Origin: Chamaecrista fasciculata
Taxonomy: Eukaryota > Streptophyta > Magnoliopsida > Fabales > Fabaceae
Length of the DNA stretch: 64,000 nt
NCBI GenBank assembly: GCA_003254925.1
Contig: QANZ01022140.1
Span: 1-64,000 of the forward strand
Direction of reading: 5' to 3'
The notes under the pieces were generated by a model that worked only from the letters and a program-made list of their open reading frames with translations, had not been told where the DNA came from and ran no database searches. Of the stretch, positions 56,608 through 64,000 are shown in pieces; positions within the stretch are counted from its first letter, which is position 1, and each line of letters opens with the position of its first letter. The position numbers and the translations under genes are program-made.

Positions 56608-56920
56608 TATAAAGGCACCGAGTCTTTCTCTTTTCTACTTCTTCATCCATATTCCATCCTATCCAACCTGCTTCTCTACTCCTTAATTTCACCCTCAAAT
56701 ATCTTCTAATTGGTAAGCTTTAATTTCTTCAACCTTCCAATTATTAATCCCTCGCACTTTTAATTTCATTTCCCCTCTTTCTTTAATTATTATTATTTTA
56801 AAATTTTCGGAGATCCAGAGGTTAGATTATTTGATTATTAAGAATCTGAGCTTGTGTGTGTTCATAGTTTCATGAAATTGATGCAACAATTAACCAACTC
56901 TGGTATTAATTACTTACCAG
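56608..56920 (+). promoter_or_regulatory. TATA box, leader exon and 5' UTR intron of the NGATHA gene
   Basis: TATAAAGG at 56608-56615 is followed by a CT-rich leader. A donor TCTAATTG, then GTAAGC, at 56713 and a probable acceptor TACTTACCAG ending at 56920 define an untranslated intron of about 208 bases. The transcript start and acceptor choice are inferred. Confidence 0.5.
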
Positions 56921-57003
56921 ATCCATCGAGAGGAGTGCTTGTTCGAGCAAGGAAAAGAAAAGAAATCAATTAAATCTTCAAAATCGATCAAATCTATATA
57001 TAT

Positions 57004-57081
57004 ATGGTTGGGGATGATCGATCAATATGCTTCATCTTGATGATGAGCATCATCAGAATCAGAATCCATCATCACGGTTAG
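57004..57081 (+). promoter_or_regulatory. Upstream ORFs overlapping the NGATHA start
   Basis: ATG at 57004 opens 25 codons ending TAG at 57079-57081. ATG at 57014 opens 8 codons (MIDQYASS) ending TGA at 57038-57040. Both overlap the main ATG at 57027 in other frames, so scanning ribosomes must pass or terminate at them. They could reduce translation of the main protein. Confidence 0.6.
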
Positions 57082-58292
57082 GGTTACACCATCATGCACC
57101 TGATTCCGCCTTCCACAACAACCTCATGGACTTAACACTCGGCAACAGCACCACCACCGCTAAAAACGACGTCATCTTCACAGACGGCACTACCGACAAC
57201 AATAAAGAGGGAGAGTTAGAGGAAAATGGTTGTACTAATAATATTGAGATAGAGAAAGAGCACATGTTCGATAAAGTGGTGACCCCAAGCGATGTGGGGA
57301 AGCTTAACCGCCTGGTGATTCCGAAACAGCACGCCGAACGCTACTTCCCTTTGGATTCTTCTTCAACCATTTCATCCTCCTCCTCTAACAACAACAATGT
57401 TAACCTCAACACCAACAACACTCAAAAGGGGTTGCTTCTGAACTTCGAGGACTGTAACGGCAAGCTGTGGCGATTCCGTTACTCTTACTGGAACAGCAGC
57501 CAGAGCTACGTCATGACCAAAGGCTGGTCCCGTTTTGTCAAAGACAAGTCCCTCGACGCCGGCGATATCGTCTCCTTCCACCGCGGCCTCCGTGATTCCC
57601 ACCGCCACCGCCTTTACATTGACTGCCGCCACCGCAGCCACCACCACCACCCTCCCACCCCTTCTCTCACTCCTTTTTTCCTCCCCAATAATCAGTACTC
57701 GGTCCGATGGGCCGGCCGCCTCTACTCGCTTCCCCCGGCCGCTGCGCCGCAAAATCAGGGTCTGAATTACCAGAATTACCCTTTGCAATTAGTACAGCAG
57801 CAGCAGCAACAGAGACAACAATTAGTACAATACCAACAGGTTTATGGAGGAGGCGGTTTTAGTGACAACAATTTGGGATCTGGACCGTCTGTTTACGGTG
57901 TTCCGGGAGATCGGCGAGAGGCGGTGGCGCCGATGATAATCGACTCGGTGCCGGTGGCTCATCATGGGCGGAGCGGCAGCAATAGTGGTGGTGGTGGTGG
58001 TGGTGATGGGAATAATGGGAAGAAACTGAGGCTGTTTGGTGTGAACATGGAATATTGCTGTTCTTCTTCTTCTTCTCCATCAATTAATAATGATAATTCA
58101 CCAGCAATCAATATGCCTAATTCGAATCTGAGAGAAGAACACAGTGAAGAATTAGAAGAAATGGAAGAAGAAGAAGAACAAGAAGAAGAGGAGGAGGCAG
58201 TGTGTTTTTCATCATCATCATCAGGAAAGGGGGAAACTTCAGTGCTTTTTGATTTGAGCCCTTCGTTTCAATACCGCCCCTCATCATCATGA
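57027..58292 (+). CDS. NGA: NGATHA-type B3 transcription factor
   Basis: A single open exon of 421 residues. The B3 DNA-binding domain runs from about residue 79 ([20 protein letters not shown]) through FPLDSS, a Ser/Asn insert (111-132), [20 protein letters not shown], and [20 protein letters not shown] to about 198. The motif [11 protein letters not shown] (332-342) contains RLFGV, the core of a B3 repressor motif. N-terminal LMDLTLG resembles the short leader motif of NGA1/NGA2. Gln-rich (253-271), Gly-rich (320-328) and Glu-rich (368-390) tracts follow. There is no AP2 domain, which separates it from RAV proteins. NGATHA proteins act in the nucleus as repressors shaping lateral organ growth and the style, with links to auxin synthesis. 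The exact paralogue (NGA1-4) is not resolved. The start was chosen as the first ATG giving the conserved reading; two small upstream frames overlap it. Confidence 0.93.
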   Translation: MLHLDDEHHQNQNPSSRLGLHHHAPDSAFHNNLMDLTLGNSTTTAKNDVIFTDGTTDNNKEGELEENGCTNNIEIEKEHMFDKVVTPSDVGKLNRLVIPKQHAERYFPLDSSSTISSSSSNNNNVNLNTNNTQKGLLLNFEDCNGKLWRFRYSYWNSSQSYVMTKGWSRFVKDKSLDAGDIVSFHRGLRDSHRHRLYIDCRHRSHHHHPPTPSLTPFFLPNNQYSVRWAGRLYSLPPAAAPQNQGLNYQNYPLQLVQQQQQQRQQLVQYQQVYGGGGFSDNNLGSGPSVYGVPGDRREAVAPMIIDSVPVAHHGRSGSNSGGGGGGDGNNGKKLRLFGVNMEYCCSSSSSPSINNDNSPAINMPNSNLREEHSEELEEMEEEEEQEEEEEAVCFSSSSSGKGETSVLFDLSPSFQYRPSSS

Positions 58293-59210
58293 TCGTTCAT
58301 CATATCAAACAAATCAACGGCCCATGAAATTTCAAAATCATTCATGTTTAATTTGTTTGATTGGGCAAAACCAAAAAAACTACTACTACCTTCTCTTAAT
58401 TTTATATACTGCTTAATTATATATATTTGAATATCTGTTATCTGATTAGCTAGCTAGCTTGTGCCTTGTGGGTTAAATTCAGTACGTTTTAATTTGAACT
58501 GCTCAATGGTTAATTATATATGGCATTAATTAGTTATATAATATCGCTTGGCAACCAAGAAAGGCTAATAATGAAATTGATCCTTGTGGGTTAAATAGTA
58601 TTAGTAGTAGAGTGTAGTGTAGGGTATAATGATATCTCATATTATATTTTTGTGATTCCGTTGAGGAGTGCAATAAATGGTACACAGAAAAGCTTGTTAC
58701 TTTTGTTCTTTGCTCAAAGGTTATTTCTGTTAGGCTTGTTGGGATGATGTCGTTTACAAACAAATACTTTTGTCTCTCTGATGATTCTGCTGCTTCTTGC
58801 TGCTGCTGCCTCCTCCTCAGCCTACTCTCCCATTTAATATTAGCTTTGCAGGTTTCTTCTCAGCTACCCTCTTATTCTTATTTAATACTTTCTTCTTTTT
58901 TTCCAAAACAAATTTTATATATACATATCACCTCTTTTCTTTTTTCTTGTTTCCTTTTCTGGTCTCCTATTTAGCAGCCGCCTTCGTGTCACTGCACGCA
59001 ACAAACTTGCTTTAGCAACAACAAAAAGTGGACTTTCCCATTCTTTCAACATTCAAATGGGTAAGCCTGTCTGTGTCAATCTCTATATAGTTATACTGTA
59101 CACATTTTACACACACACCAAATTTAATTGCTTTTACTTTTGTTTCTGATGCTCATAAATATCTTAATTTCTTAGGGAAGAATATATACATTTCAGATTT
59201 CTCATATAAT
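58293..59210. other. 3' flank of the NGATHA gene
   Basis: Directly downstream of the stop. AT-rich TATATATTTG near 58428 could include the poly(A) region. Overlapping plus-strand frames at 58744-59015 are CT-rich low-complexity and not called. Confidence 0.4.
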
Positions 59211-59212
59211 AT

Positions 59213-59485
59213 TTAGAGAGAAAATATGTAATTTGATCCTTAAGAGATACACAAGTTTTATAACTTAGTTTTTAAAAATCTAGTTTACACATTTTAATCT
59301 TTAAAAGTTGCCAAGGTAATACATATTAATTCCTTAATAGGGACTAACTTGTAGAAACAAAAGAATTAAAATGTATCAGTTCCACAACTTTAAGAGATTA
59401 CAAAGTGTTTAAGTTAGATTTTTCATGATTGAGTTATCAACTCATATATCTTTTAGGGACTAATTATATGTTTACTCTAATATTT
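59213..59485. repeat. Foldback element
   Basis: The left arm AAAATATGTAATTTGATCCT is mirrored by AGGGACTAATTATATGTTTA at the right. Inner words ACATTTTAATCTTTAAAAGT and GAATTAAAATGTAT are also inverted. Similar in style to 47659-47924. Confidence 0.6.
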
Positions 59486-60476
59486 ATTAGTTGTGCATAC
59501 AGAAACATAATTCCTTGTTTATTCTGGATTGGATTAGATTAGACTCTTCATGTCATGTATGTTTTAATCAGTCTCCGGTTGAGAGTGTGTATATGTGTTT
59601 GATTATACTTTTATTTTATATATATATATATATACATGGAATTACCACAGTATATTTGCAATAAATTATTTCCAAGACTATATTTAGAGGACAAGGAAGT
59701 TAATTATAACTAGTTTGGACATGTATAAAATGTGGGATCCATATATATTAGCAACAATATATATAGTGGATTTTCTTTCACAAGTTTAATTATCACCTAA
59801 TTTTCACCAATATCCACACCCACATGCATATACAGACACAGTGAGCACAATTTATTTGACTATGCAAGTTGATTTTCGTTCATCAATCTAAAATAGTAAT
59901 TATTACTTTGAAATTTTCTGGTTTTTTGTTTTTTCTTTGGGTCTTCCCTTCAATCACACACCTAGCTTGATGCATTTAGTCTCTACACACATATTGTACG
60001 GGAAGGTTAATTAATTAATTTGGTCAGAGAGAGAGAGATGAAATTAATTAGAGTAGATGAAAATTAATTAAAGTTACATGTGATATATTAAAACAAATAG
60101 ACAGTTCATATATAGCAAGCATAAAAAGGAGAAGGGAAATTAAATTAAAGCAAAAGGCATTGTATTGTAGATGACAGAAAGTTCTACAGTAAGTGAGACA
60201 AGACAGAGGCATGTATACTATACACATATATATAGGACTTTGATCTTTCTCTACACACACTTAAATGTGATTGCTTTCGGTTAAAATAGTATCTCAGATC
60301 ATTGGGTTGTGTCAATTCTTCTAAAAGCTCATTCGTCTGCCAAGGGTTTTGGAACAATATACATTCTGACTACTCTTTTGTACTACTGCAAAATAAAAGC
60401 ATGAAAAGGACAATAAGATGCTTTTAACCCCTATGGGAAACAAGCCTAGCTAGCTACAAAATTCACTAAATATTTT
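59486..60476. other. AT-rich spacer
   Basis: No gene was recognised. A (TA)n run lies at about 59617-59633. A minus-strand frame at 60048-60260 is Cys/Leu-rich without known motif and is not called. Confidence 0.4.
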
Positions 60477-60945
60477 TTAAAAAAATCTACTATTTGATTA
60501 TATTCTTGAATTTATACTGAATTAACTAATCAGTTCTTGAATAATTAAAATGCACGATTTAATCCCTGGATATGAGCTGATTTTATCAATTTGGATCCTT
60601 TATAGTGCACTATAGGTGGAACAAGTAGAGAGAGAAAATAAATTTCACTCACACTTTCTCTCTCTACCCTATTCTTTTTTTTCTCAGCACTACACTCTTA
60701 AAGTACTATAGATGATCCAAATTGTTAATTTTATACCCATTAGCCTTTGAATTGGCACTAAATTAGTATTTTTTGATTCATGAATTTGTACTAAATTTTT
60801 TTTTTTTAGTTCTTGAATTTGATCTAGAGACCAAACTGTTACTGGTTGTAATAATTCAAGAACTGAGTCGTATATTTTGATTATTTAGGAACTGATTAAT
60901 TAACTCGTACAAATTTAGGGACAAAGAGTAAGTTTTCTCATATTT
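60477..60945. repeat. Foldback element, same family as 6630-7060
   Basis: TTAACTAATCAGTTCTTGAA (about 60522) is mirrored by GGAACTGATTAATTAACTCG (about 60888). TTTTAGTTCTTGAATTTG and related words lie between. The arms closely resemble the element at 6630-7060. Confidence 0.6.
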
Positions 60946-62842
60946 TTATATACTTTATCCTTTAAAAAAAAAAGTGGATTAATTGATTAAGATCTCATAT
61001 TCTCTCTTTTGTGATGTTTATGTTATATCTTGTGTTTGTGTTTGTGTGCACCTTGTGTATTCTCTCTTGATATATATGCTTACTCATGATTCTTGCATTG
61101 TATTTGAATGTTTGACTAATTTCAATTTGCTTGTATATCCTTTATAACTATATATTAATAAATGATACATTGTTAATTGATTAAATGTCAGAAAAAAATA
61201 ATAACTAAAGGTGGTTTAGCTAGTTTGATCATTATGTTTCATACATCATGTTTGAAGTGTCATGTATGTATGTATGTATGTATGTATGTATGTATGTATG
61301 TATGTATGTATGTATGTATGTATGTATGAAGTATAATTGCATGCATGAAATTAGAAGAAAAAAAGTGTAATTATAGTACAACATTCTAGCTTGCAAGAGA
61401 TTAAATAATCAAGTAGTTATATATAATTATATATGCTGTATTATATTGCTTATGTTTATTTTATTTGAGACGAAAAAAAGTGTAGAATTTGTCCTTCAAA
61501 TATGACCTTAATGTTGGGTGGGACTCCTTTTTTTTTTTTAAACTTTTTAGATTTCTTTTCTTTTGAAAGTTTAATTGTGTTCTCATCATTTCAAGAAAGG
61601 TATAAATTAAGGATTGAATTGAACACATCAAATCTTTGGATGAAAAAAAAAAAGACTGAAACAATTTTTTTTACTGTTGAAATTTAAAAAAACAGAAGTT
61701 CTGATCATAGAACCAACTGTTGCTACTTGCTAGTTGCTAGTATCATCTTTTGAAAATCAAGATAAAAGGGGTTTTCCCTGTAAAGATTTAAAGCAAAATT
61801 GGTCTTTTACTCAAATAGTTCGACTTATAAGAAGTTAGAAGAATATATTTGACTTTTAAGCATGAGATTGAATATTATGCCTCATGTATGTTGCCTTATA
61901 CTTAGTTAAATATGTATTCAATTTATATATAGTTCCACACTCCCACATGATTCCTTTTTCATGTGTTAATTTGAAACATTATTATTATTGTCATCAATAA
62001 TGTTGGTAAAAATATTATTATTATCTATTTCTAGATATGATTTATGGTAGTTAATTACTGAACCAAAATTTACGTATAGGATAGGACATTAATTAATATA
62101 TGGGGCATATATCACATATTAGTTCCAAGCATAAATGTCAATTAATAATTTCCAGTTTGGGCAGTGTACTCTTGAGTGAGTACTCTCATGCCAATTAATT
62201 AATTAATGACAATCACAAACTAAAGATATTTTGATCTAATTATAAGACATCCCATATTAGGAAAATTTAGCCAACATATATGTGTGTGTGTATACTGTTT
62301 CGTTTTTTCTTCTAATTAAAGAAATGGGATGCATATATATATAGGTATGTCACAAATATCTTTAATTCTTGCATCACGTGTATTATTTGATTGGGTTACA
62401 TTGTTTTACTTTTAATCTATTTATAGTTATGAAATAAACTATCAAATGTAGAATATACTATTTTATCAGTTCTACTTGTAAAATTAAATTAAAGTTTTAC
62501 GCAGAATATATACTTTTGATGGTATATAGAAGTAAATCTAACAGAATTAGCAGAATATTGTTCTATGTATAGTAGCTTAATTATTCCATATAATTAAAGT
62601 GCTTACAGTAGATAAATGTTCATAGCATCAACACTTCTTTAATTTGCACCTTGCAAGTGTACTCTTCAATTCAACCTTTTTTTTTTCAATTTAATCTGAA
62701 TTTAGATTTTTTTTTTGTAATTCGTTTCTGTTTGTTTGTTCCAACTATAGGTATTGTAATAATCAATTAATTTCTACATATGTTGCATACATCTTTACCA
62801 AAAGAAAAAAGAAGTATTTATATTATAATTGCATACCACTAA
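60946..62842. other. AT-rich spacer
   Basis: No gene was recognised. TTTGTGTTTGTGTG-like tracts lie at about 61033 and a (TATG)n array is listed separately. Frames at 61461-61687 lie on poly(A)/poly(T) runs and are not called. Confidence 0.4.
61262..61328. repeat. (TATG)n microsatellite
   Basis: About sixteen uninterrupted ATGT/TATG units. Likely length-polymorphic. Confidence 0.97.
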
Positions 62843-63060
62843 GGCTACATTCATTTGCGCTTTGATAATAATTTGCTTTGATTATAATCATAGTGTGATT
62901 ATAATCAAAGTTGATTATTTGTGTATTGGTGTTTGGATGAATATTGATTATTTGGTGTGAAATTATTGAAATGGGTATGTAATGATTGTAGTTGGTAAAT
63001 AGAAGAAGGATGAGGAAATTGATAAATTGTACAGGGGTAGAAATGGAATAAAAAGTTGGA
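62843..63060. mobile_element. 5' half of a Tourist-like MITE (family of 40334-41264)
   Basis: After TAA (62840-62842) the sequence GGCTACATTCATTTGCGC and the following 200 bases align with the first part of the 40334 element. Shared words include GATTATAATCAAAGTTGATT, ATTATTTGGTGTGAAATTAT, GGTATGTAATGATTGT and AGGGGTAGAAATGG. The rest and the right terminus are missing. Confidence 0.8.
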
Positions 63061-63429
63061 TGATCTTAAAATGACTAATAAAACAAGTAATTAAGTGCTT
63101 AAATAATATGTCCATATATATCTTAAGTGACAAATAAATTAGGGTTATTCTATTATGCAAAGTGGGTATGCATGCAACTAGTGATGTGGCTCCATACACA
63201 GTCATAATTGGTGAAAAAGTTATCTTTTTTATTATTTTTTAGCATTAAATTACTTTATTTTGTCTGAGTATTAATAAATTACTTTAAAAAAAGAGATTAT
63301 GTCATCTTGTAATTGTATGCATACTCCCATTTTACATCTTAAAATTTCCCAATAAATTAAGGATGTGTAACATGCATGCCATGGTTACTAACATTTCAAA
63401 TGTTAAGAATTTAAGTTGTTAAAATTTAG

Positions 63430-64000
63430 GGCCTTTTTGGGAGCCTTGCATTTCAATCCAAGCTCATCCAAGTGATTGAGATGAGATGATGTTGTAATGA
63501 GATGAGATGAGATGATGTATTGGTATTTGGGTGATTTTAGAGAAAATGATGTTAAATAGAGTGTGAAATTATATAAAAGGGTATGTAATGATTGTGGTTG
63601 GTTAAAATAGATTTATAGATTTTTTTAATTTGTATAGGGGTAGAAATGGTAGGAAATAATGAGATGAGATGGAGATAATGAGATGAGATGAGATGATAGG
63701 TGTTTGGTGGTAGGTTGGATGAGATGATGTTGAGATTAGATGCTCTTGNGCAATAGGAATAGGATGAGATAAAATAATGTATTGTTGTTTGGATGATTTG
63801 AGAGAAAGTGATGTTAAATAATAAATAGGGTGTAAAATTATATAGAAGGGTATGTAATGATTGTAGTTAGGTGAAATAGGTTGTTGGATTTATTTATTTT
63901 GTATAGGGGTATAAATAGTAAAAAATAATGAAATGAGATTGAGATATGGGAGATGAGATGAGATGAGATGATAAATGTTTGGTGGTGGGTTGGATGAGAT
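63430..64000. mobile_element. GATGA-rich MITE-like element, internally duplicated, runs off the window
   Basis: Starts after TTA with GGGCCTTTTTGGGAGCC. It shares the GTGAAATTATATaaaAGGGTATGTAATG and TTGTATAGGGGTAGAAATGG blocks with the Tourist-like elements, but carries GAGATGAGATGAGATG arrays. The block TGTTTGGaTGATTT...GTATAGGGGTA occurs twice (about 63520-63650 and 63785-63915), with a single N at 63749 between. No right terminus is seen. Confidence 0.65.

Noticed and set aside
57372-57788. 138-codon minus-strand frame under the NGATHA gene
   Set aside because: It is antisense to the conserved B3 domain and arises from biased codon use there; it has no recognisable motif of its own.

Overview
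This window is nuclear DNA from a flowering plant, most likely a eudicot. It is AT-rich, its genes are split by GT-AG introns, it carries degenerate plant-type telomeric repeats (CCCTAAA), and almost every class of plant transposable element is present. Only two genes look intact. One is a four-KH-domain RNA-binding protein on the minus strand (coding exons 3107-5572, untranslated leader exon near 6433-6560). The other is a NGATHA-type B3 transcription factor on the plus strand (57027-58292, TATA box and leader intron upstream). A weak third locus has a G-box and TATA box at 26955-26992 and an unrecognised 86-codon reading frame at 28215-28475.

Layout. 1-6.6 kb: a 60-bp-arm hairpin, then the KH gene. 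7.6-17.8 kb: a decayed Gypsy-like LTR element (5' LTR 7604-8267, PBS, broken gag, no pol, no 3' LTR). Two solo LTRs of one other family sit inside it in opposite orientation (10296-14010 and 14671-17064), each with its own 5-bp target duplication. 17.8-18.45 kb: an F-box-associated-like gene remnant. 18.5-26.7 kb: gene-free repeats, including telomere-like tracts and a 346-bp hAT MITE, ending in a 166-base gap. 26.8-36.1 kb: the weak locus, two decayed LINEs, a Tourist MITE and a short LTR element (TRIM) sitting inside a LINE RNase H codon. 36.9-47.2 kb: a Helitron, a solo LTR, several MITEs, a SINE, a 1.16-kb foldback element and a well preserved 5'-truncated LINE. 47-55.2 kb: foldbacks, a second SINE, two short Helitrons, a two-exon gene scrap and an AACCGG-rich hAT MITE. 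55.2-64 kb: the NGATHA gene and its flanks, then more foldbacks, microsatellites and Tourist-like sequence running off the end.

The two genes show no functional link. The dominant story is layered transposition. Many insertions can be bounded to the base because their target duplications survive: GCCAT, TTATA, CGAAT/CGGAT, GTCACAAT, ATATAAAC, TTACCAAC, TTAATTAAAT, TTCACCACTACA, GCATTAATAA and an 18-bp LINE duplication. The strongest unexplained signal is a palindromic motif around GGGCATGGTCGCCC, scattered more than twenty times through the 7.6-17.8 kb element. All calls come from reading the sequence; no database search was run.
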